Below the pieces are notes generated by a model that saw only the letters and a program-made list of their open reading frames with translations, made no database searches and was not told the origin of the DNA. Source: an archaeon (GTDB taxonomy: Archaea > Micrarchaeota > Micrarchaeia > Anstonellales > Bilamarchaeaceae). From it: a DNA stretch of 15,462 nt. The translations under genes and the position numbers were made by a program. The stretch covers positions 1-15,462 of the forward strand of contig JAGVPF010000022.1 of NCBI GenBank assembly GCA_020052325.1, read 5' to 3'. Shown in pieces: positions 7,468 to 13,545 of the stretch (its first letter is position 1; each line of letters starts with the position of its first letter).

Positions 7468-8496
7468 ATGGCTGAAAAAGGGAAACCCAGGTTGGCAATC
7501 GCATCATTCATCGCCATTCTCATCCTGCTGGCTGGCTGCAGCCAGCCGGCGCCGCCTGCGAATGCCGGCTCCTTCCAGGCAAACACAACATCAACGCCTG
7601 CCGTAAAAAACGTGCCTCACCAGGGCGTTTGGGGAATCTATGAATTGAATCCGGCAACCAACGGGACGAGGCTGGTATACGGCTCCTCCGGTGAGCTGTA
7701 CGCCTCGGCGCTCCGGCTGAACAGCGCCGGCAGCCATCTTGTGTTCGCCCAGAAGCCAATTGGCGCAAGCGATGATGCCGCCGAAATATTCGTAGTCAGA
7801 GTCGACGGCAGCGGTTTGCAGAGAATCACGGACAACGCATACTGGGACCTTTACCCGGCATGGTCTCCCGACGGAAGCGAAATCGCCTTCCTTTCCATGC
7901 GCGGCGATGATGAGGACCTGGACATATACGTGATGGATTCGGACGGCGGCAACGCCCGGAAGCTGTACGACTCCGGTTCGCATGATGCCGACATCGACTG
8001 GGCCGGGGACAGGATAACATTCACCTCTGACTTCCGGGTATGGACCATAAAAGACGACGGGACTACGCCCCTGCGCATCACCAGCCCGGCTGATTCCGGG
8101 CGCTGGGGCACCGCCAATCTCCCAGTCGGGGATTACGACCCGCGCCTGCGTCCGGACGGGGCGAAGATAGTCTTCGAAAGGCTGGAAAATCCGGACACGG
8201 CCAACGGCGGCTACAACATATTCACAATCGGCTCCGACGGCAGCGGGGAGGCGCGCCTGACAAGCACGGGATACGCGCAAGGCCTCGCAAGCTGGTCGCA
8301 TTCGGGGGGAAAGATACTTTACGTAGTGGCGGCGGCAGGCGACGAGGGGAAATACGACATCTATTCGATGAATGCGGACGGGACGGACAACCACGACATC
8401 ACCCCAGACTACTACCCGGCGGCGTTTCTCTGCCACTCCCCGATTTTTTCAAAAGACGATTCTCGGATTTACTTCATCGGGCAGTGGTGGGGGTAG
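7468..8496 (+). CDS. TolB-like beta-propeller lipoprotein
   Basis: A 342-residue secreted protein. Residues 1-24 form a lipoprotein signal: a Lys/Arg start, a hydrophobic core and the lipobox LLAGC (20-24), so Cys24 would be lipidated and the mature protein anchored outside the membrane. A Pro/Ala/Thr-rich linker follows. The rest is a series of PD40/WD40-like blades as in TolB, each with an ending such as YPAWSPDGSEIAFLS, YDPRLRPDGAKIVFE or LASWSHSGGKILYV and internal turns such as IYVMDSDGGN, IFTIGSDGSG and IYSMNADGTD. Five or six blades can be recognised. Such propellers bind proteins or ligands rather than catalyse. In bacteria TolB works with Tol-Pal, but no Tol partner is seen here and Archaea lack that system, so the role is unknown. 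It precedes a GT2 synthase operon but has about 88 bases and a separate TATA-like box between. Confidence 0.85.
   Translation: MAEKGKPRLAIASFIAILILLAGCSQPAPPANAGSFQANTTSTPAVKNVPHQGVWGIYELNPATNGTRLVYGSSGELYASALRLNSAGSHLVFAQKPIGASDDAAEIFVVRVDGSGLQRITDNAYWDLYPAWSPDGSEIAFLSMRGDDEDLDIYVMDSDGGNARKLYDSGSHDADIDWAGDRITFTSDFRVWTIKDDGTTPLRITSPADSGRWGTANLPVGDYDPRLRPDGAKIVFERLENPDTANGGYNIFTIGSDGSGEARLTSTGYAQGLASWSHSGGKILYVVAAAGDEGKYDIYSMNADGTDNHDITPDYYPAAFLCHSPIFSKDDSRIYFIGQWWG
7530..7547. repeat. 18-base perfect palindrome inside the lipoprotein signal-peptide codons
   Basis: GGCTGGCTG-CAGCCAGCC is a perfect inverted repeat centred between 7538 and 7539. Allowing G-T wobble pairs it extends to 7527-7550. 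It encodes the lipobox region, about 60 bases after the start codon. In mRNA it could form a short stem, or two mRNA copies could pair. The repetition of CTG/GCT/GGC codons could generate it by chance. Confidence 0.6.
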
Positions 8497-8540
8497 GCGT
8501 TTTCGGCATAAATAATGGTTCATCCCGAGGCGGACAGGGG

Positions 8541-8550
8541 TCATTTAATA
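8541..8550 (+). promoter_or_regulatory. TATA-like box upstream of the GT2 synthase operon
   Basis: TCATTTAATA is centred about 38 bases before ATG 8585, predicting a leader of about 11 bases. A second AT-rich stretch (ATAAATAATG, about 8510-8518) lies further upstream and is less well placed. No ORF or other structure is visible in the 88-base gap. Confidence 0.4.
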
Positions 8551-8584
8551 CTCTTTCCGATACTATCACCGAAGGTAAACATCC

Positions 8585-9772
8585 ATGGTAGACATCGCCA
8601 CTTCGTTGAATTACCTGATAGCGTTCTTCTCGCTCTTCTCGCTCAACGTATTCATACTGCTCTACCTGAAGCACAGGAACGACTACCACAAGCCATTGAA
8701 GCGCACGGGCTGGACGCCGCTGGTCTCCATCGTGATGCCGGCTTATAATGAGGAGAAATACATCGTCCCGTCAATCCGCACGCTCCTCGACCTGGATTAT
8801 CCGAAAGACAGGCTGGAGCTGATAATCGTCGATGATGGCTCCACCGACAACACATACCGCGTCGCGAAAGCCTTCGAGGGCCAAAACCTCCACGTGTTCA
8901 CGAAGCAGAACGGGGGCAAGGGCGCCGCGCTGAATTTCGGCCTGAAGAAGGCCAAAGGCGAGCTTGTCGCCACCATGGATGCGGATTCGTACGTCACAAG
9001 GAACACAATCCGCGAACTCATCCCTTATTTCAGCGACAAGGACGTCATGGCCGTGACGCCAGCCGTGAAAATCCGCGAAAGCGGCTCCTGGCTAAAGGAG
9101 TTCCAGCGCGTGGAGTACCTGATGATACTCTTCTCGAGGAAACTACTCAGCTTCATCGATTCGGTGCCGGTGACCCCGGGGCCGTTCTCGCTCTTCCGGC
9201 GCGAGGTGTTCGACAAAATCGGCTATTTCGACGAGCACAACCTGGTCGAGGACCAGGAAATCGCGCTCCGGATACAGGCGGCGAACTTCAAGATTAGGAG
9301 CTCGATGACAGCCGACGTCTACACCGAGCCCCCCGACAACATGAAGGACCTGATATCCCAGCGCGTGCGCTGGCAGAGGGGCGGCATAAGGAACTACTGG
9401 AAATACCGCCACATGATAAGGCCGGAATACGGCGACTTCGGCATGTATTTCGTACCGCTCAACTTCGCAGCCCTCACAGCGTTCTTCCTCCTGCTAGGCC
9501 TGCTCGCCTACTCTGTCCTGACGACCCCGTACTACGTCCAGTATATCTGGTTCGACGCCATGGGGATGGACGTCACGTTCGTCACCTTCGTAGGCACCAT
9601 CGTAATCCTCACCTCGACATTCTTCCTCTGGCTCGCGGTCCAGAGCTATGGCAACGAGAAGGTCAAGCTCCGCTATCTCGCCTCGTTCCTCATATTCTAT
9701 TGGTATATCATGGTGGGCTACAACGTCCTTTTCCTTTTCAAGGAGCTGAAAAGGGAGCAGTATTCCTGGTGA
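8585..9772 (+). CDS. Membrane GT2 glycosyltransferase, processive synthase type
   Basis: A 395-residue inverting GT-A enzyme in the layout of PgaC/NodC/hyaluronan and cellulose synthases: one N-terminal helix (about 6-28), a cytosolic catalytic domain, then three or four C-terminal helices (about 288-312, 333-352, 366-386). Donor-binding motifs are VDDGSTDNT (82-90) and MDADS (131-135). VTPGPFSLFRREVF (196-209) is the acceptor-region loop, VEDQEI (221-226) contains the catalytic-base ED pair, and QRVRW (259-263) is the QxxRW motif that marks processive synthases. It likely polymerises a sugar and may pass it through the membrane itself, forming an exopolysaccharide, but product and sugar are not readable. 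It is followed after four bases by a membrane-anchored thioredoxin-like gene and then DUF167, apparently one operon. Non-processive members with QxxRW exist (glycolipid synthases), so this remains an alternative. Confidence 0.9.
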   Translation: MVDIATSLNYLIAFFSLFSLNVFILLYLKHRNDYHKPLKRTGWTPLVSIVMPAYNEEKYIVPSIRTLLDLDYPKDRLELIIVDDGSTDNTYRVAKAFEGQNLHVFTKQNGGKGAALNFGLKKAKGELVATMDADSYVTRNTIRELIPYFSDKDVMAVTPAVKIRESGSWLKEFQRVEYLMILFSRKLLSFIDSVPVTPGPFSLFRREVFDKIGYFDEHNLVEDQEIALRIQAANFKIRSSMTADVYTEPPDNMKDLISQRVRWQRGGIRNYWKYRHMIRPEYGDFGMYFVPLNFAALTAFFLLLGLLAYSVLTTPYYVQYIWFDAMGMDVTFVTFVGTIVILTSTFFLWLAVQSYGNEKVKLRYLASFLIFYWYIMVGYNVLFLFKELKREQYSW

Positions 9773-9776
9773 ACCT

Positions 9777-10430
9777 ATGAAACGGACAGTCAGCGTCCCG
9801 ATTTATGCGGCCGCCTTCGCCATCTCGCTTGCCATATTCCTGGTGGGCATATACATAGGCACGCTCATCGACCAGGCGAACATACGCTCGATTTCGGATG
9901 ATGTGTCGAACATCTCGGAAAAGGTCGCATCGATACAGCTTCTCCTCCTGGCCGAAGGCAATTCGTCCGCGTTCTGCCCGGTCTACTCGTCCTCGCTCGA
10001 TTCCATAGATGGGGACGTCGAGCGCATCGGGTACAAGCTGACGTATCTTGAGGACGAGAAGGGGGTATATGATGCCGAGCTCAAGAAGAAATACTTCATA
10101 GTCGAGGCGGAATCCTATCTCCTTTCGCAGAAGGTCCGCTCGCTTTGCGGCGACGATTCGGTCCTCCTGATAAACTTCTATTCGAATGCGGATTGCGAGC
10201 GCTGCAGGGACCAGGGAGTGGAAATCCTCAAGGCCCGCGACGCCCTTTCATCATCGGGCATCGATGTCAAGCTGTTCTCCTTCGACGGCGAGATAGGAAG
10301 CCCGGTCGCGGAGGCATTCGCAATGCAGTACAACGTAACGTCCTACCCGTCGGTCGTCATCAACGGCAGGACATACGGCGGTTTTAAGGGCTCGGACGAC
10401 CTCCAGGCATACATAAAGGTGAACAAATGA
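9777..10430 (+). CDS. Membrane-anchored thioredoxin-fold protein
   Basis: A 217-residue protein with an N-terminal membrane anchor (about 7-30) that is probably uncleaved, a helical, possibly coiled-coil stretch (about 33-120), then a thioredoxin fold. The redox motif is CERC (140-143) following LLINFYSNAD, and the cis-proline loop is TSYPSVVING (188-197), ending in GGFKG. The anchor followed by an extended stalk places the domain most likely outside the cytoplasm, where it could form or reduce disulfides. Two further cysteines, Cys67 and Cys124, lie in the stalk and could form a regulatory or relay disulfide. The gene starts four bases after the GT2 stop and its stop overlaps the DUF167 start by ATGA, so the three genes should be co-expressed. 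The partner substrate is unknown. The motif CxxC with Glu-Arg between cysteines does not match classical Trx (GP) or DsbA (PH). Confidence 0.82.
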   Translation: MKRTVSVPIYAAAFAISLAIFLVGIYIGTLIDQANIRSISDDVSNISEKVASIQLLLLAEGNSSAFCPVYSSSLDSIDGDVERIGYKLTYLEDEKGVYDAELKKKYFIVEAESYLLSQKVRSLCGDDSVLLINFYSNADCERCRDQGVEILKARDALSSSGIDVKLFSFDGEIGSPVAEAFAMQYNVTSYPSVVINGRTYGGFKGSDDLQAYIKVNK

Positions 10431-10675
10431 TACTCGAAATCACCGTGGTCCCGAATTCACCCAAATTCTCCGTCAGCTTCAAGAACGGCAGGCTGAAAGT
10501 CATGCTGGTTAGCGAGCCCGAGAGGAACCAGGCGAACATAGAGCTCATACAGAACCTCTCGAAGCTGCTCGGGAAGCGGGTGAAGATTGTGTCCGGCCTC
10601 ACATCCAAGAGGAAGAAGCTCGCCGTAGACCTGAGCGAGGGGGAGTGGGCGGCATTTGTAGCGGGGTTGGAGTAG
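10427..10675 (+). CDS. DUF167 (UPF0235/YggU) family protein
   Basis: An 82-residue protein with the typical order of DUF167: an N-terminal strand with VVPNSPK (7-13), LKVMLVSEPERNQANIELIQNLSKLLG (motif around residues 23-49, with the conserved Asn-Ala/Asn followed by the helix), and KIVSGLTSKRKKL (53-65), where the family has a conserved G-x-x-S-R-x-K turn. Length is normal. The biochemical role of this widespread small alpha/beta family is not established; some members are linked to RNA-related context. It starts inside the stop codon of the thioredoxin-like gene (ATGA). Its TAG (10673-10675) directly abuts the stop codon of the convergent gene on the other strand, with no base between. Confidence 0.85.
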   Translation: MILEITVVPNSPKFSVSFKNGRLKVMLVSEPERNQANIELIQNLSKLLGKRVKIVSGLTSKRKKLAVDLSEGEWAAFVAGLE

Positions 10676-11323
10676 TCATTCCCCGCGATTGAGCACGTCT
10701 TCGTAGTTTTCCGGAAGCGTTCCATGCGACTGGAATGCCCGTGTGAACCAGCGCATCGTCACGGCATGCCTCAGATAATTGTGGTAGTGTTCGGCGGTCT
10801 TGAAATCCGGGACGCCGTATCTGGACCAGTCCCTCCTCTGCTCCTCCGCGCTTGTGTTCTCTCCGGACCAGTCAATCTGCTCATACGTCCTACCTATGAC
10901 GTGCGACACGCTCTCATCGAACCTTCGGGCATTCCCCAAATCCATAATCGCAAGGAAATTCGCAAGATACCTGGCGATATCCTCGGCATCCTCCACTGAG
11001 ACGCCCCCTTCCCGGCTCGCCCGGACTATCTCTACGGCGGCCCTCGGCATCGTCTCGAGCAGCCGTGCGCAATTAGGCATCCGTCTCAAATCCTCCTGAA
11101 GATAGCCTGCAATCGCCACCGCTTCATCGGGCGTAAGCTTCATCTTCTGCTGTTCCTGGTTCACTCTAGCCAGAAGGACATCCGCAGCGGGCCCGTACCC
11201 GGATTCCCTGAGTCTGGAAAGGGCGGTATCCAGGCCCTGGCTGTCAACCTGTTTTCCGGTCCTTATTGGAACAGAGTCTATCTTCCCCCTTTCCCTCTCC
11301 TCCACTATCCGTATGGATGCCAT
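10676..11323 (-). CDS. Unrecognised soluble, helical protein
   Basis: A 215-residue protein on the minus strand. I do not recognise the family. It is rich in Arg, Glu and Ala and appears mostly alpha-helical: helix-like segments include residues about 30-65 (SQGLDTALSRLRESGYGPAA and onward), 66-105 and 112-135 (SVEDAEDIARYLANFLAIMD). The C-terminal third has several Tyr, Trp and His residues (EHYHNYLRHAVTMRWFTRAF), suggesting a folded core or binding surface, but no known catalytic motif is visible. No signal peptide or membrane segment is seen, so it is likely cytoplasmic. The ATG is supported by the minus-strand TATA box (11344-11353) about 25 bases upstream, which would make the mRNA leaderless. 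That box lies in a large inverted repeat, so expression is probably controlled. The gene is divergent from another unknown gene (11426-11950), and it converges directly onto the DUF167 gene. Confidence 0.7.
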   Translation of the reverse strand: MASIRIVEERERGKIDSVPIRTGKQVDSQGLDTALSRLRESGYGPAADVLLARVNQEQQKMKLTPDEAVAIAGYLQEDLRRMPNCARLLETMPRAAVEIVRASREGGVSVEDAEDIARYLANFLAIMDLGNARRFDESVSHVIGRTYEQIDWSGENTSAEEQRRDWSRYGVPDFKTAEHYHNYLRHAVTMRWFTRAFQSHGTLPENYEDVLNRGE

Positions 11324-11335
11324 GGCTCCATTTCG

Positions 11336-11370
11336 CGTTCAGGTAATAAAGTACCCGAACGTCATCGTTC
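11336..11370. promoter_or_regulatory. Putative operator: dyad with three CGTTC half-sites around a TATA box
   Basis: CGTTCAGGTA (11336-11345) and TACCCGAACG (11352-11361) form an inverted repeat matching in 9 of 10 positions around ATAAAG. A further CGTTC at 11366-11370 pairs with GAACG (11357-11361) across TCAT as a second, perfect dyad. The first dyad covers the minus-strand TATA element. This is how an archaeal repressor that blocks TBP would be expected to sit. No regulator gene is recognisable next to it, except that one of the two divergent unknown proteins might be it. Confidence 0.5.
11344..11353 (-). promoter_or_regulatory. TATA box of the minus-strand unknown gene
   Basis: Read on the minus strand the sequence is TACTTTATTA, centred about 25 bases before the ATG at 11323. 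A leaderless transcript is predicted. It is enclosed by the inverted repeat described separately. Confidence 0.5.
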
Positions 11371-11396
11371 CTCCACATGCTGCCCCTGTTTATGAA

Positions 11397-11404
11397 TTAA
11401 AAAT
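11397..11404 (+). promoter_or_regulatory. TATA box of the plus-strand unknown gene
   Basis: TTAAAAAT is centred about 26 bases before ATG 11426, giving a leaderless transcript. The identical octamer precedes the LemA gene at 11959-11966. Confidence 0.55.
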
Positions 11405-11425
11405 AGTGTGGTTTGAAATACTATT

Positions 11426-11950
11426 ATGGCAAGAGGAAAAGTAATCACGCTGGCAGCGGTGGCATCAGAGGCGAGGCGGGCGCAGAGGGCGGAGCCGCTC
11501 GCGGAACCGCATGCGGAAAGCATCGACCGGCATCCTATATGGGTCCACGTTCCGGATAGCGCAAAGCTAACCGGCATTTTCCGCGCCCTTGCCAAGGAGC
11601 TGGATGCGTGCGGCCTAAAATGCGACAAGGACCTCCAGACCGAGCCGCATGCCGGCCTGAACATAGCCGATTTCTTCGAAGTGTTCCTCCATAAGGAAAA
11701 CAAGCGCCGGGCCGAGGTCGTTGGCATGGTGACGCTCTATAACGACGGCGAAGGGAAGGCGGTCGTGAAAATCTCCCCGCATTCGTCAGCGCTGGCCCAT
11801 CTGTTCCGCAGCGCGCTTGCACGCTCAATCGAGAGCGAGCTCGGCGCCATGGCGGCATCCGGCGCAGTAGACCTTGAAGTCGTCATTCGCCAGCAGGCGG
11901 ATTACCAGCCAGCCCTGCCGCGCGAAGGCGAAGGGCCCCGCAGCGCATGA
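11426..11950 (+). CDS. Unrecognised cytoplasmic protein
   Basis: A 174-residue protein that I do not recognise. Residues 1-35 look disordered or linker-like (rich in Ala, Arg and Glu). From residue 37 (HPIWVHVPDSAKL) it looks like a compact alpha/beta domain: a strand, a helix (TGIFRALAKELDACG), then FFEVFLHKENKRRAEVVGMVTLYNDGEGKAVVKISPHSS as alternating strands around a charged turn, a long helix (ALAHLFRSALARSIESELGAM) and a final strand (VDLEVVIRQQ). The C-terminus is short and Pro/Gly/Glu-rich. No signal peptide, membrane segment or catalytic signature is visible; two Cys (in ACGLKC) are only three apart and could bind metal but without a second pair. The TATA box about 26 bases upstream supports ATG 11426 and a leaderless mRNA. 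It is divergent from the unknown minus-strand gene and upstream of LemA, from which it is separated by a 50-base promoter region. Confidence 0.7.
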   Translation: MARGKVITLAAVASEARRAQRAEPLAEPHAESIDRHPIWVHVPDSAKLTGIFRALAKELDACGLKCDKDLQTEPHAGLNIADFFEVFLHKENKRRAEVVGMVTLYNDGEGKAVVKISPHSSALAHLFRSALARSIESELGAMAASGAVDLEVVIRQQADYQPALPREGEGPRSA

Positions 11951-11958
11951 TAATACCA

Positions 11959-11966
11959 TTAAAAAT
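11959..11966 (+). promoter_or_regulatory. TATA box of the lemA-htpX unit
   Basis: TTAAAAAT is centred about 38 bases before ATG 12001, predicting a leader of about 12 bases. That leader holds GGTGA (11988-11992), a good archaeal Shine-Dalgarno match eight bases before the ATG, so this gene appears to have a leadered transcript unlike its neighbours. Confidence 0.5.
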
Positions 11967-12000
11967 TCTCTTTGCGTAGCTGATAGCGGTGAAATACTAA

Positions 12001-12588
12001 ATGGCTGGAGAAGAATTGCTACTTGGTATAGGGTTATTGCCGGTCCTGCTCTGCGTCGTAGCGTTGGGCTTCCTGCTCCTGGTCTATGTCGTCATGACAT
12101 TCAACAGGCTTGTCACGCTCCGTAACCGCGTCGACAACGCCTGGGCGCAGATAGACGTGCAGCTGAAGCGGAGGTATGACCTCATACCGAACCTGCTCGA
12201 GACGGTCAAGGGCTACATGAAGCACGAGAAGACCACGCTCGAGAACGTAACGAAATACCGCGCCCAGATAATGACCGGGTCGGTCGAGGAGCGCGCAAAG
12301 GCCAACAACATGCTGAGCCAGACGCTGAAATCGCTTTTCGCGGTCGCCGAGAACTACCCGAAGCTGGAGGCGAGCCAGAACTTCAAGCTCCTCCAGGAGG
12401 AGCTTGCAGGCACGGAGAACAAGATAGCGTACATCAGGACGGCGTACAACGATTCCGTCCTGGAGTATGACAACGCTACCGAGATGTTCCCGAGCTCGAT
12501 TATAGCCGGCATGATGGGCTTCAAGGGCAAGCCGTATTTCGAGGTCCCGCAGGCCGAGAAAGAGGCGCCGAAGGTCAAGTTCGAGTGA
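12001..12588 (+). CDS. lemA: LemA family membrane protein
   Basis: A 195-residue protein with one N-terminal membrane helix (about 8-33), then the LemA core: [20 protein letters not shown] (33-52), [20 protein letters not shown] (54-73) and [20 protein letters not shown], which are characteristic. The topology should be a short outside N-terminus and a long helical bundle on the other face of the membrane. LemA proteins are widespread, with no settled biochemical role, and are often adjacent to the membrane metalloprotease HtpX, as here. The ATG is supported by a GGTGA ribosome-binding site. The gene is followed after 33 bases by htpX with no visible promoter, so the pair is likely co-transcribed. 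Confidence 0.93.
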   Translation: MAGEELLLGIGLLPVLLCVVALGFLLLVYVVMTFNRLVTLRNRVDNAWAQIDVQLKRRYDLIPNLLETVKGYMKHEKTTLENVTKYRAQIMTGSVEERAKANNMLSQTLKSLFAVAENYPKLEASQNFKLLQEELAGTENKIAYIRTAYNDSVLEYDNATEMFPSSIIAGMMGFKGKPYFEVPQAEKEAPKVKFE

Positions 12589-12621
12589 GGCGGACTCCGA
12601 AGACCGGATGCTGACATCAAA

Positions 12622-13509
12622 ATGGCGCAGCGAATCAGTTTCTTTGACGCGGCCGATGCGAATAAGCGGAATTCGCTTATCCTAGTCGCCGCGATGTTCT
12701 TTCTTTTCATGGCTGTAGCATTCGCCATATCCTACATATTCGACATCGGGCTCTGCGGCCCGGTGCTGGGATTCTTCGGCTTGCTTTTCTATGCCCTCAT
12801 CGTCTATTTCCAGGGGGATTCGATTATCCTGGCCATCAGCGGGGCCAAAGAGGCAAAGCGCGAGGAATACCCATTCCTGTACAACGTCGTCGAAGGCCTT
12901 GCGCTCGCATCGCAGATTCCGATGCCGAGGCTTTACGTCATAGAGGACCCCTCGCCGAACGCGTTCGCCACCGGGCGCGACCCCAAGCACGCATCGGTGG
13001 CGGTCACGACCGGCCTTCTTGGGATGCTGAAGTGCGAGGAGCTCGAAGGCGTGGTTGCGCACGAGATATCCCACATCGCGAATTTCGACATCCGCTTTTC
13101 GATGATAGCAATCGTGTTCGTCGGGGCGATAGCCCTCATGGGCGATTTCACCTGGAGGATGCTCTTTTACGGCGGAAGCGGGAGAAGGGACCGCGGCGGA
13201 GGCGGCCCGCTGATACTGATTGCGCTTTTCCTCGTGATTCTTGCGCCGATTTTCGCCCAGCTGGTAAGATTCGCCCTCTCGCGGGAGCGCGAATACCTTG
13301 CAGATGCGAACGGCGCGCGCATCACCAGGTACCCGGAAGGGCTGGCAAGCGCGCTTACGAAAATCGGGAATGCAGGCCTTCCAACAAGGGCGGCAAACGA
13401 CACGACTGCATCGCTATACTTCTCGAATCCGTTCCCGCAGAAAATCGGCTTTTTGGGCTCCACCCACCCCCCGATTGATGACCGGGTGAAGCGCCTGCGG
13501 TCGATGTGA
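12622..13509 (+). CDS. htpX: HtpX-type membrane zinc metalloprotease (M48)
   Basis: A 295-residue integral membrane protease of normal length. Two N-terminal helices (about 19-38 and 45-63) precede the catalytic domain. HEISH (147-151) gives the zinc ligands His147 and His151 and the catalytic Glu148; Glu224 in EYLAD (224-228) is the third ligand. EDPSPNAFATGRD and the C-terminal THPPIDDRVKRL are typical of the HtpX/STE24 family. Two more helices (about 160-176 and 196-218) lie between HEISH and EYLAD, separated by a Gly/Arg-rich loop (SGRRDRGGGG). In bacteria HtpX degrades misfolded membrane proteins; in Archaea a similar role is inferred. All catalytic residues are present. The LemA-HtpX neighbourhood is common, which raises confidence in both. 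Confidence 0.95.
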   Translation: MAQRISFFDAADANKRNSLILVAAMFFLFMAVAFAISYIFDIGLCGPVLGFFGLLFYALIVYFQGDSIILAISGAKEAKREEYPFLYNVVEGLALASQIPMPRLYVIEDPSPNAFATGRDPKHASVAVTTGLLGMLKCEELEGVVAHEISHIANFDIRFSMIAIVFVGAIALMGDFTWRMLFYGGSGRRDRGGGGPLILIALFLVILAPIFAQLVRFALSREREYLADANGARITRYPEGLASALTKIGNAGLPTRAANDTTASLYFSNPFPQKIGFLGSTHPPIDDRVKRLRSM

Positions 13510-13512
13510 CAT

Positions 13513-13522
13513 ATGTAAAATA
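13513..13522 (+). promoter_or_regulatory. TATA-like box of the cysteine-rich protein gene
   Basis: ATGTAAAATA begins four bases after the htpX stop and is centred about 28 bases before ATG 13546, predicting a leaderless transcript. Confidence 0.45.
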
Positions 13523-13545
13523 CCTTCGGAGCATTATCCTGTCAT

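Noticed and set aside
7591..8436. Minus-strand 281-residue open frame over the lipoprotein gene
   Set aside because: Long only because GC-rich codons leave few stops; Arg/Val-rich with no motif, while the plus-strand frame has a signal peptide and propeller repeats.
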